Positions 1 to 12,841 of a stretch of DNA of 64,000 nt are shown here, one piece after another. The notes under the pieces are model-generated. The model had not been told where the DNA came from, made no database searches, and saw only the letters and a list, made by a program, of their open reading frames with translations. The DNA comes from Archivesica marissinica (Eukaryota > Mollusca > Bivalvia > Venerida > Vesicomyidae), in NCBI GenBank assembly GCA_014843695.1, contig CM026398.1, forward strand, positions 44,261,372 to 44,325,371. The letters run 5' to 3'. The position numbers were made by a program, and so were the translations under genes. Positions within the stretch are counted from its first letter, which is position 1. The number at the start of each line of letters is the position of its first letter.

Positions 1-2730
1 AACCTGGCTGTGAAGTAGTTATACCAATGCCCTGTGTTTCATACCGGACAACAACTACTAACCTGGCTGTGAAGTAGTTATACCAATGCCCTGTGTTTTA
101 TACCGAACAACAACTACCTAATGATGCCACGTGGATTATATCGGTTACTTGAGCAATAGTATATATACCAATGCCCTGTGTTTTATACCGAACAACAACT
201 ACCTAAATATGCCACGTGGATTATATCGGTTACTTGAGCAACAGTATATATACCAAAACCTGGCTGTGAAGTAGTTATACCAATGCCTTGTGTTTTATAC
301 CGAACAACAACTACCTAATGATGCCACGTAGATTATATCGGTTACTTGAGCAACAGTATATATACCAATGCCCTGTGTTTTCTACCGGACAACAACTACC
401 TAATGATGCCACGTGGATTATATCGGTTACTTGAGCAACAGTATATATACCAATGCCCTGTGTTTTATACCGAACAACAACTATCTAATGATGCCACGTG
501 GATTATATCGGTTACTTGAGCAACAGTATATATACCAAAACCTGGCTGTGAAGTAGTTATACCAATGCCCTGTGTTTCATACCGGACAACAACTACTAAC
601 CTGGCTGTGAAGTAGTTATACCAATGCCCTGTGTTTTATACCGAACAACAACTACCTAATGATGCCACGTGGATTATATCGGTTACTTGAGCAACAGTAT
701 ATATACCAATGCCCTGTGTTTTATACCGGACAACAACTACTAGCCTGGCTGTGAAGTAGTTATACCAATGCCCTGTGTTTCATACCGGACAACAACTACT
801 AACCTGGCTGTGAAATAGTTATACCAATGCCCTGTGTTTTCTACCGGACAACAACTACCTAATGATGCCACGTGGATTATATCGGTTACTTGAGCAATAG
901 TATATATACCAATGCCTTGTGTTTTATACCGAACAACAACTACCTAATGATGCCACGTAGATTATATCGGTTACTTGAGCAACAGTATATATACCAATGC
1001 CCTGTGTTTTCTACCGGACAACAACTACCTAATGATGCCACGTGGATTATATCGGTTACTTGAGCAACAGTATATATATCAATGCCCTGTGTTTTATACC
1101 GAACAACAACTACCTAATGATGCCACGTGGATTATATCGGTTACTTGAGCAACAGTATATATACCAATGCCCTGTGTTTTATACCGAACAACAACTACCT
1201 AATGATGCCACGTGGATTATATCGGTTACTTGAGCAACAGTATATATACCAAAACCTGGCTGTGAAGTAGTTATACCAATGCCCTGTGTTTCATACCGGA
1301 CAACAACTACTAACCTGGCTGTGAAGTAGTTATACCAATGCCCTGTGTTGTATACCAGACAACAACTAACCTGGCCCTGGAATAGTTATAGCGGTGTCCT
1401 GTGTTCTGTACTAGACAGTAACTAACCTGGTTGTGAAGTAGTTATACTGGTGCCCTGTGTTCTGTACCAGACAGCAACTAACCTGGCTGTGAAGTAGTAC
1501 CAGACAGCAACTAATCTGGCTGTACAGAACTAACCTGGCTGTACAGTAGTTATAACGGTGCCCTGTGTTCTGTACCATACAGCAACTAACCTGGTTGTGC
1601 AGTAGTTATAACGGTGCCCTGTGTTCTGTACCAGACAGGAACTAACCATGTGTTCTGTACCAGACAGCAACTAACCTGGTTGTGCAGTTGTTATAACGGT
1701 GCCTTGTGTTCTGTACCAGACAACAACTAACCTGGTTGTGCATTAGTTATAACGGTGCCCTGTGTTCTGTACCAGACAGCAACTAACCTGGTTGTATAGT
1801 AGTTATAACGGTGCCCTGTGTTCTGCACCAGACAACAACTAACCTGGCTGTGCAGTAGTTATAACTGTGCCCTGTGTTCTGTACCAGACAGTAACTAACC
1901 TGGTTGTGCAGTAGTTATAACGGTGCCCTGTGTTCTGTACCAGACAGCAACTAACCTGGTTGTGCAGTAGTTATAACGGTGCCCTGTGTTCTGTACCAGA
2001 CAGCAACTAACCTGGTTGTGCAGTAGTTATAACAGTGCCCTGTGTTCTGTACCAGACAGCAACTAACCTGGTTGTGCAGTAGTTATAACGGTGCCCTGTG
2101 TTCTGTACCAGACAGCAACTAACCTGGTTGTGCAGTAGTTATAACGGTGCCCTGTGTTCTGTACCAGACAGCAACTAACCTGGTTGTGCATTAGTTATAA
2201 CGGTGCCCTGTGTTCTGTACCAAACAGCAACTAACCTGGTTGTACAGTAGTTATAACGGTGCCCTGTATGCTGTACCAGACAGTAACTAACCTGGTTGTG
2301 CATTAGTTATAACGGTGCCCTGTGTTCTGTACCAGACAGCAACTAACCTGGTTGTGCATTAGTTATAACGGTGCCCTGTGTTCTGTACCAGACAGCAACT
2401 AACCTGGTTGTGCAGTAGTTATAACCGTGCCCTGTGTTCTGTAACAGACAGCAACTAACCTGGTTGTGAAGTAGTTATAACGGTGTTCTGTGTTCTGTAC
2501 CAGACAGCAACTAACCTGGTTGTGCAGTAGTCATAACGGTGCCCTGTGTTCTGTAACAGACAGCAACTAACCTGGTTGTGAAGTAGTTATAACTGTGCCC
2601 TGTGTTCTGTACCAGACAGCAACTAACCTGGTTGTACAGTAGTTATATCCGTGCCCTGTGTTCTGTAACAGACAGCAACTAACCTGGTTGTGCAGTAGTT
2701 ATAACGGTGCCCTGTGTTCTGTAACGGTAA
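1..2730. repeat. Minisatellite field, 85/57/56-bp units
   Basis: The window opens inside this array, so its left end is not seen. Positions 1 to about 1370 mix an 85-bp unit (contains ATGATGCCACGTGG and TTATATCGGTTACTTGAG) with a shorter unit of about 57 bp (starts AACCTGGCTGTGAAGTAG). Both share the core CAATGCCCTGTGTTT. From about 1370 to 2730 a cleaner 56-bp unit follows (AACCTGGTTGTGCAGTAG then ACGGTGCCCTGTGTTCTG). The 85-bp unit looks like the 56/57-bp unit plus an inserted segment. Short open frames here are repeat shadows. Confidence 0.95.
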
Positions 2731-2857
2731 ACTGGACAGCAATTGCAAAAGCAGCACATGATGATAGACACTACGATTGCAATAAACACCAGGCTGCCAA
2801 ATACCGACCCTACAATTGTTCCTTCATTCCTGAAATTGACAAATATAATCATGTCGT

Positions 2858-3087
2858 ATTTGGAAGTAAAGTCACCAATTGCACATACCGCTTATATCTT
2901 CAAGATGGAACACTAACATTTATTTGGAAGTAAAGTCGTCATTTGCACATACCGCTTATATCTTCAAGATGGAACACTAACATTTATTTGGAAGTAAAGT
3001 CGTCATTTGCACATACCGCTTATATCTTCAAGATGGAACACTAACATTTATTTGGAAGTAATGTCGTCATTTGCACATACCGCTTAT
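2858..3087. repeat. 64-bp tandem repeat, about 3.5 copies
   Basis: The segment TTTGGAAGTAAAGTCGTCAT followed by GCACATACCGCTTATATC and AAGATGGAACACTAACAT recurs every 64 bp (GCACATACCG at 2881 and 2945, then onward). The first copy is more diverged (AAAGTCACCAATT). Positions 2731-2857 are unique sequence joining it to the preceding minisatellite. Confidence 0.9.
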
Positions 3088-3208
3088 ACCAAGAGGTATA
3101 GAAGCATGAGTATAGGCGATACACTTTGAAATGAGGGCAGTATATTGTGTTACACAAGTAGCAAACACGTCTCGTCTGCTATGGTATGATCATTTGTAGT
3201 CCTATATT

Positions 3209-3361
3209 AGCCTGGGTTCCAGTCTGTCGATTTTTCACTTTTTAACTTCTGGCAAAATGATATGATCAGAAGCTCAAAACGGCCCAAATAATAGTATCGG
3301 TGTTAAAATATATTCATTTGACTGACCAGGCAAACTATATCGACGCCTGTTCCCAGGCTAG
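3209..3361. mobile_element. Candidate MITE with TAGCCTGGG ends
   Basis: The left end reads TAGCCTGGGTTCCAG. The right end, reverse-complemented, reads TAGCCTGGGAACAGG. Both are followed by a TCGAT motif, giving short imperfect inverted repeats about 150 bp apart. No clear target-site duplication was seen, so the family is not named. About 550 bases after it, to 3918, show no recognisable feature. Confidence 0.45.
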
Positions 3362-3918
3362 TGTGCAAACAGCTATTTTGCACACGATACTAAGTATTAT
3401 CATTGTCTAATGTATGTATTATAAATAGAAATGACCGTACTATATTCTGCAATGTTCGCGCCTAAAATCAACAAGCTATTTTGGCGCGCAAAAAGAATGA
3501 TTACTTGGGAACTTTATTTGTGTATCGTTAATTTAGCTTACCGCGAGGCTGATGTACGTAAATATTATCTCACAGCGAGAGAGTATGTAATAGAGAGATT
3601 ATGTAATAGTTGTCGGTTTCTTTTGATGAGGCGCCAATATGTCTGGCTGTTTCATTAAAGTTACGATTTTGATTGCGTAAGGTAACAGGTGGTCAGTGCC
3701 ACGCTGTGTGACTGAAATGTATATAATTCTGAGTAAAATTAAAGAGAAATCAGAACACAAAAGGCTTTCCTTATGCAAGGATTGATTGTGTATCTCAAAT
3801 AGAAAACAATTACTGTTTATATGACACTATAGACGAGATGTCTTCAGTATATTAATTTAATATACTTATAAAACGAACTATAAACTGAACTTAAGTGTTA
3901 CGGACACATTGGGTAATG

Positions 3919-4121
3919 ATGGATTAAGAAGCACCGTATTGCTTGAATAGAATACGTGATAGCTAATATAATAAGAGAACATTGGATATTAATGGAGTGA
4001 GAAGCACCGTATTGCTTGAATAGAATACGTGATAGCTAATATAATAAGAGAACATTGGATATTAATGGAGTGAGAAGCACCGTATTGCTTGAATAGAATA
4101 CGTGATAGCTAATATAATAAG
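3919..4121. repeat. 73-bp tandem repeat, about 2.8 copies
   Basis: GAAGCACCGTATTGCTTGAA recurs at 3928, 4001 and 4074, a strict 73-bp period. The unit also carries ACGTGATAGCTAATATAAT. No coding meaning is apparent. Confidence 0.9.
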
Positions 4122-4298
4122 ATAAGAGATACAAATTATCTCTAATATATAGCGGTAATAAATTGATACCAGAACAGTACTTTGAGATATTGAAGTTATT
4201 AAGAGACGCGAGCGGCTGATCAACGTAGACAGTCTAATTGAGATATCCTGGATTGTATATTGAAGATTAAAGATGTAATCTAATAAAGACACTAGAAA

Positions 4299-4734
4299 CT
4301 GCGCCGCTTGAGAAATTTTCAAAACAAATTGAAAAATTCTCCGAAATCTCTTTTTGACGTACATTTTTGCCGAATAAACCTACACGTTAGTGGAAACACA
4401 TTTTATTGATAATGTTATTCACTGTTAAAACTCTCCCGTCGAAAAAAAAATTTTGTTGCTGACAGAACCCGTGTCCTAGTATGGAAATGTGACCTGCTAT
4501 GGCCAATGTCTGTGGCAATTGTTTGCAAAGTATACATGCACGCAGCTTAAAGTTGTGTTTTATTTGAAGAACAATATAAAGACTCGGGATAGGCGTTATA
4601 TTTAGACATATTTGTACAAAATTGTTTCAGATAGGGCCATTTTACTGATCGATGCGAAATCTGACATCCCACAGAGTAGAATTCCTGTACTTAAATATAA
4701 ATACTAGTACCCCCAAACGTGCCGAATCCCTGTG
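4299..4734. mobile_element. Half of a nested palindromic element: B arm joined to hAT-like A right arm
   Basis: Positions 4299 to about 4479 match one arm of element B (see 29327-29797), ending CAGAACCCGTGTC. From the CTAG at about 4477 the sequence continues as the right arm of element A (TATGGAAATGTGACCTGC ... CCGAATCCCTGTG), ending at 4734. The same B/A junction occurs at about 30.7 kb after removal of later insertions. The left halves are missing here, so this copy is truncated. Positions 4735-4933 hold nothing recognised. Confidence 0.8.
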
Positions 4735-4933
4735 GTTATAAGTAACATTGTCAGTATGCCAACGACTGACCATTTAATTGGAAGTTAACAGTACTTATGT
4801 AATAATCCTTACAATATAATGAGTCAGGGCTATCATTTAACGAACACACTAAGAAACGTCCGCTAACGTTGCTTGGGCATACTAAAACTTGATGAAAACA
4901 AACCGGAGGGTATTGTTGTATATGCGTTTAAGG

Positions 4934-5190
4934 AATGTTCCATGATGTATCGTTTGGTGCAAATAGTATATGGCTATAGGCTAGCATAAACTGGGAGTAA
5001 TTCTGACCAGAATGTTCCATGACGTATCGTTTGGTGCAAGTAGTATATGGCTATAGGCTAGCATAAACTGGGAGTAATTCTGACGAGAATGTTCCATGAT
5101 GTATCGTTTGGTGCAAGTAGTATATGGCTATAGGCTAGCATAAACTGGGAGTAATTCTGACCAGAATGTTCCATGATGTATCGTTTGGTA
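4934..5190. repeat. 77-bp tandem repeat, 3.3 copies
   Basis: AATGTTCCATGATGTATCG recurs at 4934, 5011, 5088 and 5165, a strict 77-bp period, with the internal text TATGGCTATAGGCTAGCATA. Copies differ at only a few positions, so the expansion is recent. Confidence 0.92.
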
Positions 5191-5242
5191 GGGTAGGCCT
5201 AAAACACCAACACCAACGATACCACCTAATAACGGGTATGAC

Positions 5243-5490
5243 TAAAGTGTTCATTTCTACCTGTGGAATATTGTTCCATTCCTGAATTATGTCATTATGA
5301 GACCCGTGTGGGTTAGCAGCTGTGGCAGTATTGGAATCGATTGAGCAAATGCCTGGTCATGATATAGCGGTCGTGACGACGCTTTGTAGCACGCGGATAT
5401 ACACGACGTTGAAAGTGGTTGGTGCGTCCTGTCGTTCGAAATCATGCTCGAAGATTTCGTATCGCTCGACTGGAACTCCCAACATACCTT
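5243..5490 (-). other. Possible decayed transposase-like coding fragment
   Basis: On the minus strand one frame reads protein-like text (VERYEIFEHDFERQDAP, then VVYIRVLQSVVTTAIS), hits one stop, and continues in the same frame to NDIIQEWNNIPQ. The QEWNNIPQ string resembles the C-terminal region of Tc1/mariner transposases. The rest is not recognised, and no DDE triad is visible. It could also be chance open frame or a relic of another gene. Treat as weak. Confidence 0.22.
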
Positions 5491-5575
5491 GCGCCGCATG
5501 TCGACATACCAGCATCAAACATCAACCAATCGCGAACGGTAAAGTATTGGGTATTCTAGAAATACTAAAAATAAT

Positions 5576-5807
5576 ATACTCACACGAAAAAGAAAGTGTG
5601 CACTTGGTTAGAGAGACAGTTTTATACTTATATATAGAAGCAATAAATAGGCACATTTGTATCAAATTGTGCAAAAATGTATTAGCTACACGATGTTGTA
5701 CTTTTAATTGAAATTTGATAATTATCAGAACACTGTTTTATGTGTGAATATAAGTATATAATTTTCCCTCTAACCAATTGCACACTTTCTTTTTCGCGTG
5801 AGTATAC
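5576..5807. mobile_element. MITE with ~42-bp inverted repeats, TA flanks
   Basis: The left terminus TACTCACACGAAAAAGAAAG and the reverse complement of the right terminus TACTCACGCGAAAAAGAAAG continue to match for about 42 bp with three mismatches (through TTGGTTAGAG). The element is about 230 bp, AT-rich inside, and flanked by TA on each side, as expected for Tc1/mariner-type non-autonomous elements. The TSD assignment is inference. Confidence 0.75.
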
Positions 5808-5944
5808 AATGCAACGACACTGTTATGTTGCTCATTCAGTTTGAAGCGATTTCGTTCCTTTGACAACAATGTAAAACAAACTGACCGAGTACTACACGGA
5901 ACATGTCGCGCCACGCGTGCACATGCAAAAGGGGTTCACATTGT

Positions 5945-6660
<716 letters not shown>

Positions 6661-6667
<7 letters not shown>

Positions 6668-6968
6668 ATACAGCTCTAGGCTAATATATGTGTGTACTAC
6701 TTACCTAATTTCATTACACAACACATTAATACTATATGTACAAACGGATAGGTTCTTTTTTGTTCAGTATATACCGTGGTATTTTCAATACTGCAACAGG
6801 CTACACACAAAATAGTAACCCCCCGAATGCTGACCAGGCAGGTATAACTGGATCAGTTCAGCTTAGGTCGTGATATAGCACATTGTTTGACTTGAAGAAC
6901 ATATAACATGGGGAGTATTAAAGGTATTCGTGTCTTAAAAAGGTCCATGGGTCCTAGGCAAGACATAC
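6661..6968. other. No feature recognised
   Basis: About 300 bp between the LINE fragment and the SINE-C copy. No open frame, inverted repeat or exon-like segment was found on either strand. If gene 0 continues leftward, this lies in its second intron. Confidence 0.5.
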
Positions 6969-7192
6969 GTCCGCCTCCGTGGTCAAGTGGTTATGGTCGC
7001 TGACTTGTATACCACTGTACCCTTATCATCATTTATGGTCACGGGTTCGAGCCCAGCTCAGACCGTGTCTATTTATATGAAAAAGTTGGCAGTTTCTTAT
7101 GGAGGTTGGTTGGAGCCTGCCCAGGAATGGTGAACAGTTGCCCGTCGCTCAAATCGACAATCGGTAGCGACGTTAAATAAACTTAAATAAAA
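6969..7192 (+). mobile_element. SINE-C (tRNA-derived)
   Basis: The head GTCCGCCTCCGTGGTCAAGT contains a pol III A-box-like stretch, and GGTCACGGGTTCGAGCCC supplies the B box. The body has GAAAAAGTTGGCAGTTTC. The 3' end forms a stem (CGTCGCT ... AGCGACG) followed by TTAAATAAACTTAAATAAA. About 20 bp are deleted relative to other copies. It lies in the leftward continuation of gene 0. Confidence 0.88.
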
Positions 7193-7302
7193 CAGACAAG
7201 ACTAACCAAAGTGTGCGTGTCGTCGATAATTGGTTGTAATAGTTCCATAGTATTATTATTTAATATTTTTAATATATTATTATTATTATAAACTATAGAT
7301 AC

Positions 7303-7435
7303 CTGTAGTTGCAACAGTAACGATATGTAGAGGTCCCACAGCAATGATCGTAGTATGAACAATAGACATTGTGCCGGACGTTGAAAGCGTCGTAATACGA
7401 GCACGTAGAGCCCTCCGCCACGGACAATAGGCAGC
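7303..7435 (-). CDS. Gene 0 exon 2: Shisa/CYYR1-like Cys-rich exon
   Basis: The acceptor follows a pyrimidine-rich tract ending CGCCCAG at 7436. The exon runs from 7435 down to 7303 (133 nt) and its donor is GTATCT. Entering in phase 1 from exon 1, it encodes residues 17-59: the end of the signal peptide (CLLSVAEG), then CSYYDAF, a Cys at 41, and the hallmark CCGTSTYRYCC (Cys 47, 48, 56, 57). CCG-x(3-4)-[RK]-YCC typifies the Shisa/CYYR1/WBP1-like superfamily. It ends in phase 2, as in gene 1. The other frames are open over parts of this exon and can mislead. Confidence 0.82.
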
Positions 7436-8474
7436 CTGGGCGCGAATACAAACAGAAGAATTAAAAGAGAATAGCATAGTGTCTATGCCCTTCCTCCATA
7501 TCATAACACGGCATGGCCTGTGCGGCCATCACATCACCAATGTTTCAGATGTGTTAGCTTACACCAATGTAAAAACAGGTGCTGTGTATATTAATTTGCT
7601 ATTGTATTTCTTACGTGCAGAATGTTGTGTTTTCAGTTTATGTCTTGCCACCATATGCATCACCATTAAATTGTCTTTACTAGAACACAATATACAGTTT
7701 ATACACATTTAGTTTAGATCCATTGAGAAACAAATTCCTAAAACTTACGTTAATCACCCTCGATACCTCATTCCTGATGGAATCCATCGCCATGAGGAAG
7801 AGACAAGATGCAATGACATATTTGTGAGGTCAGTAGCACCAATAATTTAGGAAATTTTTTGGAAAATATATTCAATCACGCTGTTCCTACTTACAAAGAA
7901 AAATGTATGTTGTTGTTGTTGTTGTTGGTGGTGTTGTGTTGTTGTTGTTATTATTATTGTTGTTGGTGTTGTTGTTGTTGGTGTTGTTGTTGTCGTCGTC
8001 GTCATCGTCGTTGTCGTTGTTGTTGCTGTTGTTGTTGTTGTTGTTGTTGTTGTTATACTGTACCATCCACACAATGAACAGACATCATAAACATGCATAG
8101 TATATACTGTACATTATCCACTGGGCCACATTAGTTATTGGTCATATAGTTTGCTTACGGCACTGTTTTATACCTTAGCATTGCAGAAGACATCATTTAA
8201 AACATATTTTGTATTTCTTTCATGACTTGTATAAACTTTATATGAAATGAAATCGAAGTTTTGCTCACAAAAATAAAATGAGCCTAGTGGCTACTACGAT
8301 AGCTTCTCGTCATTTCAACACGGGTTCGATCCTTTGCCAGGACATTTTGTGAGAGTGTGCGGCGGTCGCCAAATGAAATATATATCTGATATTTACATTA
8401 ATAAAGTAACTATACGATAAAGACATACCAAGGAGGGCGACACACAGAATCCCGACGGCAGACACAGTAGCCAT
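7303..8474 (-). CDS. Gene 0: Shisa/CYYR1-like type I membrane protein, 5' part (2 exons)
   Basis: Spliced model on the minus strand: exon 1 8474-8429 and exon 2 7435-7303, intron phase 1, giving 59 residues before a phase-2 donor. Seen: a signal peptide (residues 1-24, hydrophobic VGILCVALLGCLLSVA) and a compact Cys-rich ectodomain with Cys at 27, 41, 47, 48, 56 and 57. Family knowledge: Shisa/CYYR1-type proteins follow this motif with one membrane span and a Pro/Tyr-rich cytosolic tail, and often act in trafficking or ubiquitin-ligase recruitment. Those exons were not found between 7303 and 1. They may lie left of the window, beyond the repeats, or be lost. It is oriented head to head with gene 1, which has matching intron phases. 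A longer in-frame start exists at 8633 beside the minisatellite. The start at 8474 is chosen because it begins a normal signal peptide. Confidence 0.75.
7719..7820 (-). mobile_element. Degenerate SINE-B fragment
   Basis: CGATACCTCATTCCTGATGG and AATCCATCGCCATGAGG match the body of the SINE-B copies at 14455 and 61776. The tRNA-like head is absent. It lies in intron 1 of gene 0. Confidence 0.65.
7907..8053. repeat. (GTT)n/(GTC)n trinucleotide tract
   Basis: An imperfect GTT repeat with GTC and GGT variants lies in intron 1 of gene 0. Homopolymeric Thr, Asn or Leu/Val frames across it are shadows. Confidence 0.97.
8285..8374 (+). mobile_element. Degenerate SINE-A head fragment
   Basis: AGCTTCTCGTCATTTCAAC, ACGGGTTCGATCCTTTGCC (B box) and GTGTGCGGCGGTCGCC align with the SINE-A head. 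It lacks the 3' tail and is diverged. It lies in intron 1 of gene 0. Confidence 0.6.
8429..8474 (-). CDS. Gene 0 exon 1: signal-peptide exon
   Basis: On the minus strand, ATG at 8474-8472 opens MATVSAVGILCVALL plus one base, then a consensus-like donor G|GTATGT at 8428-8423. The length (46 nt), content and phase (1) closely parallel exon 1 of gene 1 (43 nt, phase 1). It joins in frame to exon 2 at 7435. Confidence 0.75.
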
Positions 8475-8630
8475 TATCACTGATGTTATTTCTAGATATA
8501 AAATTAAATGAACACCAGAGTAAAATATTATCATATATTCAAGTACTTCCTTGACGGATGTGACAATAACAGGGAGAGGAAGCAACACGGTTGAATCATC
8601 TATTGTTAAACTAGTACTATTAAAAGTGTT

Positions 8631-11600
8631 CAATATGTCACACTAACATTATTCTATGATTAAAACAATATGTCACACTAACATTATTCTATGATTAAAA
8701 CAATATGTCACACTAACATTATTCTATGATTAAAACAATATGTCACACTAACAGTATACTATGATTAAAACAATATGTCACACTAACATTATACTATGAT
8801 TAAAACAATATGTCACAAGAGCATTATTCTATGATTAAAACAATATGTCACACTAACATTATTCTATGATTAAAACAATATGTCACACTAACATTATTCT
8901 ATGATTAAAAACAATATGTCACACTAACATTATACTATGATTAAAACAATATGTCACACTAACATTATTCTATGATTAAAACAATATGTCACACTAACAT
9001 TATACTATGATTAAAACAATATGTCACACTAACATTATTCTATGATTAAAACAATATGTCACACTAACATTATACTATGATTAAAACAATATGTCACACT
9101 AACATTATTCTATGATTAAAACAATAGGTCACACTAACATTATACTATGATTAAAACAATATGTCACACTAACATTATTCTATGATTAAAACAATATGTC
9201 ACACTAACAGTATTCTATGATTAAAACAGTATGTCACACTAACATTATACTATGATTAAAACAATATGTCACACTAACATTATACTATGATTAAAACAAT
9301 ATGTCACACTAACATTATACTATGATTAAAACAATATGTCACACTAACAGTATTCTATGATTAAAAACAATATGCTACAAGAACATTATTCTATGATTAA
9401 AAACAATATGCTACAAGAACATTATTCTATGATTAAAAACAATATGCTACAAGAACATTATTCTATGATTAAAACAATATGCTACAAGAACATTATTCTA
9501 TGATTAAAAACAATATGCTACAAGAACATTATTCTATGATTAAAACAATATGCTACAAGAACATTATTCTATGATTAAAACAATATGCTACAAGAACATT
9601 ATTCTATGATTAAAACAATATGTCACACTAACATTATACTATGATTAAAACAATATGTCACACTAACATTATTCTATGATTAAAACAATAGGTCACACTA
9701 ACATTATACTATGATTAAAACAATATGTCACACTAACATTATACTATGATTAAAACAATAGGTCACACTAACATTATTCTATGATTAAAACAATATGTCA
9801 CACTAACAGTATTCTATGATTAAAACAGTATGTCACACTAACATTATACTATGATTAAAACAATATGTCACACTAACATTATACTATGATTAAAACAATA
9901 TGTCACACTAACATTATACTATGATTAAAACAATATGTCACACTAACAGTATTCTATGATTAAAAACAATATGCTACAAGAACATTATTCTATGATTAAA
10001 AACAATATGCTACAAGAACATTATTCTATGATTAAAAACAATATGCTACAAGAACATTATTCTATGATTAAAACAATATGCTACAAGAACATTATTCTAT
10101 GATTAAAAACAATATGTCACAAGAGCATTATTCTATGATTAAAAACAATATGCTACAAGAACATTATTCTATGATTAAAAACAATATGCTACAAGAACAT
10201 TATTCTATGATTAAAACAATATGTCACACTAACATTATTCTATGATTAAAACAATATGTCACACTAACATTATTCTATGATTAAAATAATATGTCACACT
10301 AACAGTATTCTATGATTAAAACAATATGTCACACTAACAGTATTCTATGATTAAAACAATATGTCACACTAACATTATTCTATGATTAAAAACAATATGC
10401 TACAAGAAACAATATGTCACACTAACATTATTCTATGATTAAAACAGTATGTCACACTAACATTATTCTATGATTAAAACAATATGTCACACTAACATTA
10501 TTCTATGATTAAAACAGTATGTCACACTAACATTATTCTATGATTAAAACAATATGTTACAAGAGCATTATTCTATCATTAAAACAATATGTTACAAGAG
10601 CATTATACTATGATTAAAACAATATGTCACACTAACATTATTCTATGATTAAAACAATATGTCACACTAACAGTATTCTATGATTAAAAACAATATGCTA
10701 CAAGAACATTATTCTATGATTAAAAACAATATGCTACAAGAACATTATTCTATGATTAAAAACAATATGCTACAAGAACATTATTCTATGATTAAAACAA
10801 TATGCTACAAGAAACAATATGTCACACTAACATTATACTATGATTAAAACAATATGTCACACTAACATTATTCTATGATTAAAACAATAGGTCACACTAA
10901 CATTATACTATGATTAAAACAATATGTCACACTAACATTATTCTATGATTAAAACAATATGTCACACTAACAGTATTCTATGATTAAAACAGTATGTCAC
11001 ACTAACATTATACTATGATTAAAACAATATGTCACACTAACATTATACTATGATTAAAACAATATGTCACACTAACATTATACTATGATTAAAACAATAT
11101 GTCACACTAACAGTATTCTATGATTAAAAACAATATGCTACAAGAACATTATTCTATGATTAAAAACAATATGCTACAAGAACATTATTCTATGATTAAA
11201 AACAATATGCTACAAGAACATTATTCTATGATTAAAAACAATATGCTACAAGAACATTATTCTATGATTAAAACAATATGCTACAAGAACATTATTCTAT
11301 GATTAAAACAATATGCTACAAGAACATTATTCTATGATTAAAAACAATATGTCACAAGAGCATTATTCTATGATTAAAAACAATATGCTACAAGAACATT
11401 ATTCTATGATTAAAAACAATATGCTACAAGAACATTATTCTATGATTAAAATAATATGTCACACTAACAGTATTCTATGATTAAAAACAATATGCTACAA
11501 GAAACAATATGTCACACTAACATTATTCTATGATTAAAACAGTATGTTACAAGAGCATTATACTATGATTAAAACAATATGTCACACTAACATTATTCTA

Positions 11601-12450
11601 TGATTAAAACAATATGTCACACTAACATTATTCTATGATTAAAACAATATGTCACACTAACATTATACTATGATTAAAACAATATGTCACACTAACATTA
11701 TACTATGATTAAAACAATATGTCACACTAACATTATACTATGATTAAAACAATATGTCACACTAACATTATACTATGATTAAAACAATATGTCACACTAA
11801 CATTATTCTATGATTAAAAACAATATGCTACAAGAACATTATACTATGATTAAAACAATATGTCACACTAACATTATTCTATGATTAAAACAATATGTCA
11901 CACTAACATTATACTATGATTAAAACAATATGTCACACTAACATTATACTATGATTAAAACAATATGTCACACTAACATTATACTATGATTAAAACAATA
12001 TGTTACAAGAGCATTATTCTATCATTAAAACAATATGTCACACTAACATTATTCTATGATTAAAACAATATGTTACAAGAGCATTATACTATGATTAAAA
12101 CAATATGTCACACTAACATTATTCTATCATTAAAACAATATGTCACACTAACATTATTCTATCATTAAAACAATATGTCACACTAACATTATTCTATGAT
12201 TAAAACAATATGTTACAAGAGCATTATTCTATCATTAAAACAATATGTCACACTAACATTATTCTATGATTAAAACAGTATGTTACAAGAGCATTATACT
12301 ATGATTAAAACAATATGTCACACTAACATTATTCTATCATTAAAACAATAGGTCACACTAACATTATTCTATGATTAAAACAATATGTCACACTAACATT
12401 ATTCTATGATTAAAACAATATGTCACACTAACATTATTCTATGATTAAAA
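8631..12450. repeat. 35-bp minisatellite between head-to-head genes 0 and 1
   Basis: The unit contains CAATATGTCACACTAACATT and CTATGATTAAAA. The period is 35 bp (8631 to 8666), or 36 when the A run is longer. Three main variants alternate in blocks: GTCACACTAACATTA, GCTACAAGAACATTA and GTTACAAGAGCATTA. Roughly 105-110 copies are present. It starts about 155 bp from the gene 0 start codon and ends about 1.5 kb before that of gene 1, so it occupies most of the shared 5' region. Confidence 0.97.
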
Positions 12451-12841
12451 TAAAGCTTCAAACAATTGCTAACACGTGATGCTATAGACGCTACTGGAAA
12501 GCGCTTCTGTGCACAAGTTTGGGGAAACAATGTTCTCGAACCTTGGAGATTGGCATGCACACCAAATTAGGTCTAGCTACACCCCTGGCAATATTATATG
12601 ACCAGACGCTGAAGTTTCAATGTGAAAATCTATAAATACTATATTGTTAACAACGAAAACGAAACACATGTGTTCATAATATATTATAAATACAGCTGAG
12701 CCCGTCGTCCTAGTACAACATGTATATGTATCAGTGTGTTTGGTGAATTATTTCTGATTTATATGTTAGAGTTAGAAAAATAGTAACTCCCTGTGAATAA
12801 AGACTATAACTTTGAAATACATTCGTTCCATATGTTATAAA
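12451..12841. other. Unique spacer, nothing recognised
   Basis: About 390 bp of AT-rich sequence in the 5' flank of gene 1 between the 35-bp array and a SINE-A copy. No exon-like frame, inverted repeat or clear promoter element was identified. Confidence 0.5.

Noticed and set aside
2658..2933. Open frame with VNWTAIAKAAHDDRHYDC and further protein-like text
   Set aside because: It starts in one tandem repeat and ends in another. The unique middle has no splice signals in phase and no recognised domain, so coding is not supported.
11120..11302. Open frame MIKNNMLQEHYS repeated
   Set aside because: Created by 36-bp variants of the 35-bp minisatellite being temporarily in frame.
8631..12450. 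The array as a CRISPR array (regular 35-bp repeats)
   Set aside because: There are no unique spacers; the units are contiguous head-to-tail copies, and the context is animal nuclear DNA.
8631..12450. ACTAAC as a repeated splicing branchpoint
   Set aside because: The array is intergenic in my gene models, so there is no intron for it to act in. The hexamer is common in AT-rich DNA.
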